Source: Carya illinoinensis (Eukaryota > Streptophyta > Magnoliopsida > Fagales > Juglandaceae). From it: a stretch of 64,000 bases of DNA. Below are positions 40,601-53,727 of the stretch, piece by piece. The translations under genes and the position numbers were made by a program. Within the stretch, counting starts at the first letter, position 1, and each line of letters starts with the position of its first letter. The notes below the pieces were generated by a model, which saw nothing but the letters and a program-made list of their open reading frames with translations, searched no databases and was not told where the DNA came from. The stretch covers positions 50,252,653 through 50,316,652 of the forward strand of contig NC_056752.1 of assembly GCF_018687715.1 (NCBI RefSeq). The letters run 5' to 3'.

Positions 40601-42437
40601 TTAGTCCAATGAAGGTTGATGTATGTAAACATATTGTTTGAGCAGGAAACTTGATAAGTATGCATGCTTGGTCTCTTGTGCACTTCTATGATATGTGTGT
40701 GTCTGAGTGTTCTGCACCACTGGGTCCCGGGTGGTGGGGGTGGGGTGGGTGTAGTCGCCCTGCAGGGGAAGATACTGGGTGATGAGAGAATGCTCTTGGT
40801 AGAGATTGAAGAATGCGTGCCAAATAGATGAATATTTGGGAAGACAGTTTGTGATTTTGTTGGTTTACAAATTTGGAAATACTTTTATCAGCCCTAATGG
40901 CTAGGAAGTAATGAAGCTCCTGAGATGTTGGATCTGGCGCTATGGATGTTGTTTGTAAATGCTACTTGCGACTGTGCGGACACATTTGAATTTATATTTC
41001 TGTTTTTGGATTTAAATTTACACCCTTAACACATACCTTCATTTTCTATTTCAGTGATAGATAGTATTAGCATGTAGGCATTAATTAGCTTCCTGGATAT
41101 ATGTTTCCAGCGATGAGAGGAAGGATAGAGGTGACAGGACATATGCCTTCCATCCATGAGTCAGCCAGAGTATTTTAAGTTTTACTTTCACAGTCAGAGT
41201 TACCTAATAATTTATCTCATCATCTTCCTGCAAGCTATCTATTAGTGTAACGTGGTAATCTGTTTGTTCATTCCGCTGGTTGTGGGTAAAAATGTTTCTC
41301 TGTGCTCACGCATGATCTGTTCTGCCAGGTCTTTCGCCTATACCTGTGTCTGTTTCATCTGGAAGGCCTCACATTGCTGCACTGGGAAGGCAATCTAGTC
41401 AGAGTAGTCCAGCTGAAGCTGTATCTTTGAGACATGAGGGACTTAACGAATCTGGTTCTACCAGTTCAGCTGCTGTTCACGTTAATAATATTACCCAGAG
41501 GATAGAGAAAGGTAGTTCAAAGTGGCAGTTAAAACGAAAGAGGAATTCAAGAAACTTAAGTAAAAATAGAAAACAGGTCTCCAGAAAACTTGCGGACATG
41601 GATGATGAATCCAATGCTTATTTGGCAGGTATAGGGCACTTGGAAGGTTCAGATCAGAAAGTTGATTGCACTGGTGTTGGTGGAGGCCCCACTTCATATA
41701 ATTCTGCCTCACGGCCAAAGTCCAAATCGATTGCTGAAGCCCCAGAAGATGGATTCAGGGACTGGGGCAAGCATGTGTCGAGGGATTCTCATATTAGAGT
41801 GCCAAAAGCTGAGGTGAAGCTATCACCTGATGGCACTTCGACACCTCAAAGGTCACTTCCGTTTCGTCAATCCCGATTTACGGTTCGCTCCAGATATCAG
41901 ATACCAGGTTTTCCTGCCAGAAATATTTCCACTGATGCTTCATTATATGATGTTAAGATTGAGGTGAAAGCGAGCTATCGGCCACAGCATGTTCCATTGG
42001 TTTCCCTAATGAGTAAGTTGAATGGTAAAGCCATTGTTGGTCACCCTCTCACAGTTGAGGTTTTGTATGATGGCTGTTGTGATGATCTCTTGAGTAGCAT
42101 GGAGTGCAGCCTGGAAGTTGGTGAAATGCATAATGCTGTGAAGCGAAATTCAGTAACTGGAAGAGTTAGTGCCAAGCACTTAGCATTGCGACCACGTTTT
42201 TCATTGGCCAAATCATCAAAGATAAAGAAATCTGGGTTATTGTCTAAAAAGACGCGGAAACTGTCTTCATTGACTGGTCACAAGCAGTTTGAAGAAGAGC
42301 GGAAACCAGTGATAGAAAAGCCCAAAGGTCCTGTCATAGCGTGCATCCCTTTAAAAGTAGCCTTCAGTAGAATAAATGAAGCAGTGAATGGATTGGCACG
42401 GCCAATGCACTGTGCGTTAACATCATGCATCCCGTGA
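37678..42437 (+). CDS. PWWP-domain nuclear protein
   Basis: Exons 37678-37871, 39171-40216 and 41329-42437 join in phase to 2349 nt (782 aa). The start is the ATG giving MGSSSGEAKS, just before the PWWP domain. The domain (about residues 14-75) has VGGLVWVRRRNGSWWPGR, with SWWP at 29-32, followed across the first junction by DWYNLEKSKRVKAFRCGEYD. PWWP domains read methylated histone tails, so chromatin binding is inferred. The rest is low-complexity: an acidic patch (EENEDMDDDASDYEDN), basic nuclear-localisation-like clusters (SLKRKRSQVV, FLKRKSRRRP, KWQLKRKRNSR) and no enzyme motifs. The closest homologue by memory is Arabidopsis At1g51745. A 1.3 kb intron separates the PWWP core from its end. 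The C-terminal exon has weaker family support than exons 1-2. Confidence 0.9.
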
Positions 42438-42503
42438 ATTTGGTGCTGGGGGAGGAGTTGCAGTTGTTGTCTACCCAACTTTGGTTTTGTATCTTCGGGG
42501 GGC

Positions 42504-42538
<35 letters not shown>

Positions 42539-43699
42539 TAGTTTAGCTGCCTAGTTGCTGCTTTTATTTAACTGTGCTCTGTTTGTGGCACATATGCCAT
42601 GTAGGCAGAATCCTTCTGTACACAGTCATGACATTTCCATGTAGAGCTGGTAGGAGTACACTTAAGGGAGGCTGCTTTTGGCTCTGTATATAATGTAACA
42701 TTATGTAAAGATGGCGATCTGGTGACCTGATATAGGTCTTTAATCTGAGTTGAAGTTGATTAAGAGGCAATAACTTCATTCCCCAGACTCCAGAGTACTT
42801 GTTTATTGGACATGATTTGTAATTTTCTCAATCCACCTTTCTTTCGGCTACTTGAATCCAAGTACTTTTCATCAGTTTTGTGACACAGAATGAAGTTTGT
42901 ATTGAGCATCCCAAATCAGTTTGATATTGTTGCAATCGAGAGTGAGAGTTTCTCTTGAATTGATGATATAGTCCGTCCTTCTACTCTCGGTACAAACAAG
43001 TCTGCAGACAAATCCTAACGTGAATGTTGCTATGAGAGTCCTTTACATTCGAATTGTAAGTTCTGTAAAGCTTTTGTTTTTTCATGGAATTCCAAGACCA
43101 GTGCCTGTGAAACTCCTCTTTTATTATTTGTACTTTGTGCATGTCAAAACTAGCACGATTGAGAGCCTTAATTACATAATCCAACTATCAAGCCGTGTCC
43201 AAGTTTACTGTCACTGTTTTTTGGTATGAATAGAAAGAAAAATGATTTCTGCAACCACACTATACAGCCGTTGGGCAGTTGGCTGACACAATGAGCCACA
43301 TCAATTAAATGAAACGACTGCGTTGCATTTAAGGAAATTTACCTTTGCCTTGCCATATTTCCAGATCCATCATCCGTCACCCCCAACACCAAAAGAGAAT
43401 AATTGGTAAGTATAAGAAATGGAAACTAGAGAAAATGCAGCATGCAGAAGGAATAAGAGTTTACAAAATGAAGGAGAAGATAACGGTGAAGATTTCAGTG
43501 AGGATATGTTTTCCTTATCGCGAGCTGAAGTTATGTTTAATAACGGTAGATTTCATACCCATTTTGACGATTTAAGCTACTTTTCAAATCTTACTTTGAA
43601 AATGATGGATTTCATTTTTGAGATTTCTCCCCAACACCTTTCGACAATGCTAGATATATATGTAAGAGTTTTTATTTAAACTCTATGTCCCATACACCC

Positions 43700-44288
43700 A
43701 TCTTAATAGAGTTTGAAATAACTCAAACTTATCAGATAGAAGATGAGTGATAATGGGATAAGAAAACTCTTAAGAGATAAGATTAAAACTCTGTATCTCT
43801 AATTATAGTCAAATACAAACTTTGAGATTTTTTGATGGTCAGAAATCTATAAATAGTACTAAGGGGTTAAAGGGTTCTCACCTACAACATTAGAGTGCAT
43901 TTTGCTATCGTGAGACTTGTGAAGTAAGGTTGTTAGGGTGATCTTTCCCTCATAGTCAGATCCATTTCTTCATCGAACTAATGGAAAAATATACTTATTT
44001 ATTTATCATTGTTTATTATTGTAGATCATATAAAATCGAAAATCCGTTTATTAATGTTCATGTTAAAATATTTAATATGTGGTATTAGAGCAACAAGTTA
44101 TAGATTTTTTATGATCTCGATGTAATATTGCACATGCCGAATATCACTTTGATATTTCTTTCGGTCGTGAAAGATAAAAATATATATTTCTTTGTACTGA
44201 TATTATGCATCAATGTCACACATGCATAAAATTATAATTTTGATTCTGTGTAATATTATCGCATTGATATTCATAATTTGTATAGGAA

Positions 44289-44319
<31 letters not shown>

Positions 44320-45480
44320 AAATTGTATATGTGAATTTCTGTATATATTATGCATATAAAATTGCTCCTTTTTACAAACTCTAAACTGTTTTTGAGATGA
44401 AACCGAATGGATGTTGTTTTTCTAGGGTTTGTTTATTCAAAAAAAAAAAAAAAACTTCTAGCCGTTGGGTCTAGTTTTACCACCATGTGTGTGGTGACTG
44501 TGGCTCATTGCGTCAGTGGCGTAAAGGGCTGAGAAGCCCAATCGTCGAAACACACTGTGTCGACGGTATGATGGCTTTGAGGGGCGGCGTAAAGGGATTG
44601 TATAGTCCAGAATGGGCGCCGCTCAAAGCCATCTATTGGTGGCTCTCATCGGCTAAGAGGGAGGTCAAGCGCCACGAGGAGGTTGAAAACCTCCTTGCCG
44701 GCGTCTCTGTAACGGCGGCAAAGGGATCCAAAGCCCACTACTGAGGTGGTTTTGTGTTTAATAAAAAAATAAAAATAAAAAAAAAAAAAAGAAGAAAGGG
44801 TTGAATGGAGGTGGACCTTGGCAGAGGAAGGAGGCTAGGACACTGTGCCATCTTCTCCTCGTTGGCAACGACCACCGTTGTGGGCAAATTTTTTTTTTTT
44901 GTAAACTGCTACTGCAAGTGATGCAGCATTGCTAAAACAGAAATCTGAGGAAGAAGATATATGATACTTAGGTTTTCAAGTAAATGCGTAATGGGCCGTG
45001 GGCTTTGGCCCAGTCCAAGAAGGAAAAGAAAGCAAACGGGCCAATGGGCCACTGATGTGGCCCAGTCCAATAAAAGAACCAAAAAAAAAAAAGGGACGAG
45101 CCTGTACAGTAAAAGAATGGATACTTCTGCATTTAGATTTTACTAATCTTGAAGTATGCGTAGATTGCATTAAATGAAAGTAAACCAAACATACTAAGAA
45201 AGGTGCCACAAGAAGTAAAGTGATTATTGAAATAATTCACACAGATATATGTGGACCATTTTCCACTGAATATTTTGGTGGAGAAAAGTATTTTATCATC
45301 TTTATAGATGATTTTTCGCGATTTAGATATATCTATCTGCTACATGAGAAATCTCAAACTGTTTCAGTACTTGAGATATTTCTCATAGAGGTGGAAAGAA
45401 AATTAGATAGAAATGTAAAAATCATCAGGTCGGATCGAGGTGGAGAATACTATAGAAAGTATGACGAATCAGGTCATGAC
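43700..45480 (+). mobile_element. Remnant of a second copia-type LTR retrotransposon
   Basis: TGGTATTAGAGC at 44080-44091 resembles a copia primer-binding site, placing a 5' LTR just upstream (about 43700-44079, left edge unknown). 45220-45450 translates to an integrase core with HTDICGPF, FIIFIDDFSRF and IRSDRGGEY, the D,D of the catalytic triad. 45130-45220 carries the preceding region with stops. Nothing recognisable of RT or RNase H follows and no 3' LTR was found. Confidence 0.6.
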
Positions 45481-46319
45481 CCTGGCCCATTGTTGGCTTT
45501 TTTCCAAGAAAAAAAGAGTAAGATTCAGTCTTCTTGTTCACTGTTTGTGGCTTTACTGGTGAGCTGAGGGCGATTTCGAATTTTATAGAAATGGATTTAG
45601 ATTATGTGGAATAATCCATGAAAAGCTCAAACTCAAAAGGTAAAGTGTTCGATTTGCACATATCCTTTAAATTTTTTTTGAATAAACCCAGATGGATCTA
45701 TGTAAATCCATCAAAAATCTCACTTTTGCTTTGTTGCTTCCAGTATTTTTCTTTCTTTTTTGGGTGGGCGAGGGTTCGAGTACAGAAATGGGGTGTGGTA
45801 TATCAAAAATAGATCGGACCATTAATTACAAAAGAAGATCATAATTTATGGATTATGGAACGGATTAAGAATGGAATCTGCCTTCCTGCACCCGTGGATT
45901 GACTTCGAAAGAAATTTATTTGCTTTTACATTTTTCATTTTTACTTTTTGTTTTTTTTTTTAAATTTCACATAAGCTTTAGATACGGCCGATTACTCCCC
46001 AATTCCACATGCCAGTTGTGCCTAGCAAGTTTGGAATAGAAAAGACCCATAATTGCTTTGATCTTGTCTATTGATCATCCATAACTAAAAGGAAAATGGT
46101 AGAAACTACATCCTTATCTTATCACTATCTAATTCTCCTTACATTACAAGATTAAGATAATTGTGAACTAATGATAATTGTTAACATCCCTTCTGACATT
46201 TGCTAGTACAAACATTGTCACTAGTTAAACGACGAAACATTTAGCGCCGTTTCCTTTTTTTGGCTTATACGACAACTGTGGTCAGGACAAAATGACAAAT
46301 TCATAAAGGAAAAATCTTT

Positions 46320-46500
46320 TTGCCATTTTTACACTTCACACACCATATTTATTTTAATTTTTTTTATTTTTTCTATAATAAATATGTAGTGTGTAGATGA
46401 TAAATAGAATAATTTAATTAGTTTAATAAGAATAAAATAAATAAAAAATAATATTTTAATATATAAAGTGTGTGGTGTTTGATGATATGTAGCATTTCTC
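46320..46500. repeat. AT-rich MITE-like family copy (terminal CACACCA/TGGTGTG)
   Basis: Left cttcacacaccatat and right atataaagtgtgtggtg form an imperfect inverted repeat around an A/T core that includes gatgataaatagaataattt. Similar cores occur at 34680-34860 and 61940-62160, and a weaker one at 52455-52615. No coding sequence. Exact ends are uncertain. Confidence 0.5.
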
Positions 46501-46578
46501 ATTCATAAATGTGCACAGGACATAAGCGTAATTAAGTGATATGAACTGTACCCCTCCGGTCTCAACAAGCTACTGCAG

Positions 46579-46603
46579 GAAATTAGGGTTCCAATATAAA
46601 TAG
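46579..46603 (+). promoter_or_regulatory. Likely L28 core promoter: telo-box and TATA box
   Basis: TTAGGGTT at 46583-46590 is an inverted telo-box, common in plant ribosomal-protein promoters. ATATAAATAG at about 46594-46603 is a good TATA box. A pyrimidine tract of CT repeats (46675-46692) follows in the presumed 5' leader. The telo-box is about 195 bp upstream of the ATG. Confidence 0.6.
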
Positions 46604-46780
46604 CAACATAAACCCTTCTCGTTTACTCTCCAAATCTCCCGTTTCAGATTCAGAAACAAGACCCTCACTAGTACTCTCTCTCTCTCTCTCTCCGTATATG
46701 TGTGTGCATGTGTGTATCTGGTTAACTTGATATCATCTTAGGCAGTTTTGCATCTGGCGTAGCGTTTTGCAGGCACGGAG

Positions 46781-48947
46781 ATGGCGACAGTACCGGGGCC
46801 GTTGATATGGGAGATGGTGAAGAAGAACAACTCATTCCTCGTGAAGGAGTTCGGGAGAGGAACGGCGAGCGTGCAGTTCAGCAAGGAGAGCAACAACCTC
46901 TACAACCTTAACTCCTACAAGCACTCTGGTAAGCTTATTTGATCGCTTCCTTTATGGATCCGGATAAAATGGGAGATGGATTCAGAAAATGTCGACTTTA
47001 CTTACGTTGTGTTTATTTAATTTTTCGAGTGTTGGATTTATTTTCGTTGCATCTTAGGGAAGCCGCCGTTCTTGTTTTCTTGGCTGTCTGGTTTATGAGT
47101 AGATATAGGGAAACAGTGCGTTTTGGGTTTTTTGTTTGGTCTGTGGGAAGCAAAGCAAAAGAGAACGGATAAGATTTTATTTTATTTTATTTTTATATTT
47201 CTTATTACTTATATTTTACAACTAACCACAGTGATATTGCCACTTCATAAAAAAATGCTATAATTTTTCTTGTTAAATTCAAATTTAATATAACCACCCT
47301 CCATTTAAAACAGAGTTATAAAAAAGTCGTGTGTATGTCTTTCTCTTTTTTGTGTTGATGAGAAGAATGGAAGGGAAAAGACAGTAGAAGGGGTTCAAAA
47401 TTCATACATTTTTTGAATGATTTAGATTTTAACAGGGGGCTCAGATGGAGTCAGTGCATCTTGTAAGATTAAATTTTGGTTGATTAGTTCAAGCTTCAAT
47501 GTAAAGTTTCTGTTTGCTCACATAGAAGTAGTGGAAGATGAAGGAAATTGAAGTTGTTAAATTTTCCAGTTTCTGCTTTATTATATGTAAAATTTTGTTT
47601 CCTTAAGGGGTTATGACTTTGAAAATGTGCGTGCGTGCTTTAAACTGCATTGGTAGTTTGGTATAGAAAATGGGCTGTTGCTGTGTTTTTGAGAAACTAG
47701 GGATTTGTTTTCTGTCTGTTATCTGGGAGTAGTTTTCGTTCCTCTCGACCAAAAATGATACCTTTGTTCTCTCCATGTACTGCTAAAGATACTCTTTTCT
47801 TTGCACACTCTTAAAGAGAGCCATCATGAATTTTTTTTTTTTTTGAAAAAAGCCTCGGGAAATCTTGGCTTCTCTCTTTATTTAAATTTTTATTTCTTTA
47901 AATTGGAAGTCTCACAGAATTCATGGAAGTGGCTGAAATTGTGGTTTTGAAACCGAAGGTGAATGTATCAAGGTTCGGATTTCCTTCTATATATTCTTGG
48001 GTTTCCTAACATGGCTTGAGTCATCAATTTTACCAATAAAAAAAGGCTGGAACCATCCATTTTGTTTGGGCATGTGTAATTTGGGTCTTTATGTGTACTT
48101 ATCAAAAAAAAAGTTTGGGTCTTTATGTGTGTTTTCTGAAATATACTTCTCTATTGGAATGTACTTATATAAAAATAAAACATTTTTATTGGGATTTCTC
48201 AGGGTTGGCAAACAAGAAAACAGTTACCATTCAGCCTGAGGGCAAAAGTCGTTCTGTGTTGCTTGCTACAACCAAGACTAAGAAACAGAACAAGCCTGTG
48301 GCTTTGTTTCACAAGTCTGTCATGAAAAAGGAGTTCCGAAGGATGGCAAATGCAGTTTCAAACCAGGTAATTTAAGAAGTCAGGTTTGGACATGTTCCAA
48401 GTATTTTATCTTCTCAGTGATGTTTTGATGCTAAAGTTCTGAGTGTTGTTAGATTTACTGGAAGCTTTCCTCTAATCAAGATCTTTATCTATTTTTTTCC
48501 CCCGAGGGTTTTTACTTTTTTATTTTTTTGCAGTGATGAGCCGCTAACATATAAGAAGAAACCATAGTATGTGGTTTCTTCTATGACATATACTTGTTAC
48601 GCTTGGCTTCTGAGCATCCTAGTATATGATGTAGTTAAGGCTTCAATTGGTTATGGATATTCTTTGTGATTGTTAATCATGTGTATTCATGGTTTGCCCA
48701 TGCACCTTTTTCTTAAGCAGTCTTTGGTTTTCCCTCGAGTAAATTTATATTGAAACAGCTAACGCCAGGTTGTATTTCTAAAATCATCGTTATTTGCTCT
48801 TCACAGGTTGCAGATAACTACTACAGGCCAGATCTAAAACATGCTGCCCTTTCTAGGTTGAGTGCTGTGCACAGGAGCCTGAAAGTTGCCAAATCCGGTG
48901 TCAAAAGGAGGAATAGGCAGGCTGTGAAAGTTCCTGGTAGGAAGTGA
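46781..48947 (+). CDS. RPL28: 60S ribosomal protein L28 (eL28)
   Basis: Exons 46781-46928, 48203-48366 and 48807-48947 join in phase to 453 nt (150 aa). The protein begins [20 protein letters not shown] and contains [55 protein letters not shown] and a basic C terminus ([15 protein letters not shown]). This matches plant eL28 throughout; Arabidopsis copies are about 143 aa by memory. It is a structural protein of the large ribosomal subunit. Intron 2 carries a probable box C/D snoRNA (48529-48616), an arrangement common in ribosomal-protein genes. Confidence 0.96.
48529..48616 (+). ncRNA. Probable intronic box C/D snoRNA in RPL28 intron 2
   Basis: Box C GTGATGA is at 48533-48539 and box D CTGA at 48610-48613, 70 nt apart, closed by a short TGC/GCA terminal stem. 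Between them is a perfect 11-bp hairpin (AGAAGAAACCA 48554-48564, TGGTTTCTTCT 48572-48582) followed by a C'-like ATGACA. The 11 nt directly before box D (48599-48609, ACGCTTGGCTT) are the complement of AAGCCAAGCGT, which I recall as part of the conserved 25S/28S rRNA GCCAAGCGTTCATAGC region. By the box D plus five rule, the second C of AAGCC would be 2'-O-methylated. The boxes and hairpin are seen directly; the target is from memory. Confidence 0.6.
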
Positions 48948-50742
48948 GTTAAGAGAGCTGATATTATGCCTTGCTGCCTTTCCGTTGCGTTCTTTCCCCA
49001 TGGCACATTTTCAATTCTTTTTTTTTTTCTGTTTCCATCTTCGTTGTGTTGACTTCTTATTTGGGGTGCCCACTTAGTTTTGATATACAAAGAGATGTGG
49101 TTCGGCGTCTTACCCCTAATTGTTTTGCAACACGATATGGTTGTTTTATGTAGTCGAGTTTTGAACTTACCGCCAGAGAAGTCTCTGGTCCGAGCCATAC
49201 GAAAGTGCCTGCAATAAATGACTAAACGATTTAATTCATCTTATTGACCGATGGTGAATTCAAACAGAGTTATGAACTTTTTATCTGGTCCATCGTTTGT
49301 AACGGTGCCAACCTCCCAAACCCTGGACATTGTGATACGTTAGATGTCAATACAAGAAAATTGTTTTTGAACGACTTTGTTCAATTGAGTTGTCAAAAAG
49401 ATAAAAACCTTTATTCAATTGTGAAAAGGAGGTCGTCGTGATGATCTTTTTAACCAGCAGGCCGTAGTTGTGCGGCGCGGTATGAACTTATGAAGCACTG
49501 CCACGGCAGCTCAACTTCCGTGCCAATGACCGCTCGCACGGGCAAGTTTATAATAATAATTAAGAAATAAATCAAGATAATATGAAATTGTAGTTTTTTT
49601 CTTTTTTTAATATTTTTTTCTAAACTTTCCAAACATATTTTTAGGATATTTTGCTTCTTTTCAGTTGCATTTTGCCTTATTGATGTTTGAAAACATTTAA
49701 ATCATTTATATGGTTTACCAATCCGTGCGACAAAAGGGTATATAAACAAACAATACAAATCAACAACGTCAAATAGATTCCTTGTATTATTCTATTTTAC
49801 TTCTTCATGTTCCATATTTTTGGTCAGCTCTCTTGAATGTTTCAAGACTTAGCGAGCAAGAACAAATTACGTGGAGAAATGGATAGAAAAAAAAACATCG
49901 TATTTTTTAAAAATACATAGTAAATCACCCATGGTTTTATACTTAAATAAAGTCAGATTAGATGTATGTAGAAGATTAAATACGGCCTCCAATGAACAAT
50001 TAATTATTAATCCTTGGTAGTTGCCTCCCTAATCCGTGTAACGACTGCGTCTAATGTAGAGAATTAAAAGCATATATATCCCCAAACAAAAAAAGAAATA
50101 TTAATAAAAATCAAGCTCTATTACCAACCCCTTTTTCCTGCATAATATTATCATTTCATTAAGGAATTGTACTGCAATATAACAACAAACTTGTCTAGGT
50201 GGTGGCTCAATGGTCCATGAGTTTAAAAGTAGGTATTAGGTACTAGGATTAAATCTAACGACGGAGAGCACTCAACATTATTAGCGACTCATTGACTCAT
50301 GGATTATTGATATTCTCGTAGGCTTAGTCAAGTTATGGTTCAAGTCTTACTTATAGAAAGCGCATGCGGTTCTCGCCGTCCTCCTATTTGGCTCTCTAGC
50401 GGATTGAGTGTTACTATAATCACGTTCTGATATAGAAGTCATATCTGATTGCTCCCTCCAACCCTTTTAACCGAGAGAGAAAATAAAAAAAAACAACAAA
50501 AAACTTGCCCAATATAAAGAATGAAGGTATGTAATGTTGAAAAGTCAAGTCAACGCAAGTGGTTGACCACACGCATTAGAATGTTAATTTGCCTTGTTAA
50601 GTTATCTAACCCTTATAAATTAGTGCGCATGTTTTTTCCTAGCAACCATTATTATTGCGTGCACCAAATTAACTAGTTTCTAGGCTTAGAGCTGCACAGC
50701 ACAAACCGCAGCAGCAGCAGCCACCAAGAAGCTCCAAAAACC
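48948..50742. other. Intergenic region between L28 and the 79-aa gene
   Basis: Holds the L28 3' UTR (to about 49210) and then AT-rich DNA with no supported gene. The last 200 bp are the promoter of the 79-aa gene. A segment at 50198-50430 has weak tRNA-like features but no complete SINE structure. Confidence 0.5.
50544..50620 (+). promoter_or_regulatory. W-box cluster and TATA box upstream of the 79-aa gene
   Basis: Three WRKY-binding TTGAC cores occur within 25 bp: GTCAA at 50544-50548 and GTCAAC at 50549-50554 (minus strand), and TTGACC at 50563-50568 (plus strand). TATAAAT at 50614-50620 is a good TATA box, about 123 bp before the ATG. This suggests stress- or defence-responsive expression (inference). 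Confidence 0.55.
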
Positions 50743-50982
50743 ATGTCGGTAAAGAAATGTCACTCTCTGGACAACGGTGAATCCGTAAAGAAGGGCGAGG
50801 TTGCAAAGCGCGGACGCTTTGATCGTTGCTTCTCCTTCAGGGAGATTTCAGTAGAACCAGGAAAGCAACTAAAGGACATGGATTCCTACAAGTTGAAGTC
50901 TGAAATCAAGAGGTGGGCTAAAGCCGTTGTGGCTTACGCCCGCCAGGTTAGTGGTCGATTCGGAAGCTCTCGTCGCAGTTGA
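50743..50982 (+). CDS. 79-aa basic plant-specific protein of unknown function
   Basis: Single-exon frame starting at ATG 50743, in a purine-rich CAACC-ATG-like context, and ending TGA 50980-50982. It is strongly basic, with no signal peptide or membrane segment. Features: a K/R-rich N-terminal third (VKKGEVAKRGRFDRCFSFRE), a middle EISVEPGKQLKDMDSYKLK, a predicted amphipathic helix EIKRWAKAVVAYARQVSG, and an RFGSSRR tail. I believe similar short proteins with the FSFRE...EPGK...KLK.EIKRWAKAVVAYARQ pattern exist in other dicots, but I cannot name the family. A TATA box, W-boxes, GC content higher than the flanks and a helix-compatible C terminus support a real gene. Confidence 0.7.
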   Translation: MSVKKCHSLDNGESVKKGEVAKRGRFDRCFSFREISVEPGKQLKDMDSYKLKSEIKRWAKAVVAYARQVSGRFGSSRRS

Positions 50983-52666
50983 ACTATATATTTTATTATT
51001 TTATGTTACGGCTCGTATGTCTGGATATTCGATCGATCGGGATGAGAACAAGTATCGATCTCTGAGTTTCTTTTTGTTGATGATCTTTCTATTGCAAACC
51101 CGTTTCAAGACTGGTTGTTTTAAATATGATTTGCAGAAATGGTGGGTTGGTGAGAACTTGAAGCAAAAAATATGGAAGATTTTATTTTTTTACCCCGGGG
51201 GGGGGGGGGGGGGGGTGGGGTTTATCTGTTCAATGAAGAACGAAGGGTCGAAATACTGCACAGAAAAGACGAAAAAAGAAGGGTCCAAACATGTGGCAGA
51301 AACTCGCAGCCCTGGAATATACCTGCTTTCATGCGTTGTCAAGATTCTTGGGGATATGAAGAAGTACTGTATGTATATATATTTATATAATAATCTTGTA
51401 TCATTGCCGTCTATTTTCAGATTTTTTTTTTTTTTTTTTCGTTTTTTGCCTTCTTCGATTGCGAAATCAGTGTTTCTCGTTAGGGAAAAAAAAGAAAAAA
51501 GAAAAAAGAAAAAGGCACTGTTGGAATATGAATTAGTGATCTCATTCACTAGGTTCCTGTACTAAATAGTAAATTTTAGATATTGTAAGTAGAAAAAATC
51601 TAATTGTAAGTAATTATACGTATTGTGTGATTGGTTAGAAAGTTATACTTCAATAAATATTGTATTAATTTAAATTTTAAATATAAAAATAATAATATTA
51701 ATATATTGATGGATATATAAATTTATTTATATGTAATAAGACTCTTGTAGATATGACGGAGAAGAAGAAAACCCAACCATGAACGTTGCTCGAAAACCTA
51801 GTGTCCACGCAAATCCTAGATTAATGTCAGAACAAGATAATGACAGATCAGTATGAAATCCGACCAAGAAAATACATCAGGCCCAAAGGGATAGGCAGTA
51901 ATTCGAAAGAGGAGAAATGCGATTCGGGAGCTTTATTTTTTTACCGAATATTTTTTTTAATTTTTAATTTTTTACTTAATGATTAAGTAAATTTTTTGAA
52001 GTGATATAGTGAATATTTTAAAAAAATATTTAAAAATATTAAAAAAATGAATGAAAAAAAAGGCTTCATTCGGGTGACTTTTTCGGTAGTTATAGAGTGT
52101 TACTCTTCGAAAGAGTCGAGTTATTGTGCCGCCAGTTTATTTTTTTTAATTTTTTTTTCATATTTTTTTAATATATTTAAATATTTTTAAAAAAATAAAA
52201 AATGCACCAATACACCTAAAATCACTTCTTTCATCATTAAATAATTTTTTTTTGCTAAACAGTACACTTGAGTAGTACCGCCCAGGCAGCACACAAGATT
52301 TATCTAATTCAAAATATTGTATGAGTTTTCTATTTTAAGTTTTGCTGTTTATAATTATATAAAACCCAAAATAAAAATTTTTCTTTATCCTAATACATAT
52401 TTAAATCATTAGGATATTTGATGCAAAATTTTGAAAGAAAAATTTTTATCATCTCCTATACCACGCACACACACCAATGTATGATTTGTTATTTTAAGCT
52501 TTTTATTTAAAGATACATTGATATGTAAATATGCTAATATGTAAATTTAAATATAAAGATAAAAATGATAAATCATATGTTTGGTGTGTGAAATAACATT
52601 TCTTATTTTAAAATGATTATTGGGCTGAAAGGGTAATGGAACCTTTTTTGAGGTTGGAATTCGGTT

Positions 52667-53727
<1,061 letters not shown>

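Larger units (their letters stand above)
42438..46780. other. Intergenic region with retrotransposon debris
   Basis: Between the PWWP and L28 genes. It contains a 3' UTR with an A run at 42513-42537, an LTR-retrotransposon remnant (about 43700-45480), an AT/GT microsatellite (about 44287-44320), a GC-rich unexplained block (44461-44760), an AT-rich MITE-like copy (46320-46500) and the L28 promoter. No intact coding gene was seen. Confidence 0.6.

Noticed and set aside
44487..44744. 85-codon open frame
   Set aside because: Starts at GTG and has no family match; reported only as an unexplained GC-rich block.
48525..48534. TTTTTGCAG as an alternative splice acceptor in RPL28 intron 2
   Set aside because: Its use would put a TGA stop directly after the junction; the acceptor at 48806 continues the conserved eL28 sequence. 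The motif is better explained as the 5' end of the snoRNA.
50198..50430. Possible third SINE
   Set aside because: A-box-like (ggctcaatgg) and B-box-like (ggttcaagtc) sequences are too far apart (about 130 bp) and no target duplication was found.
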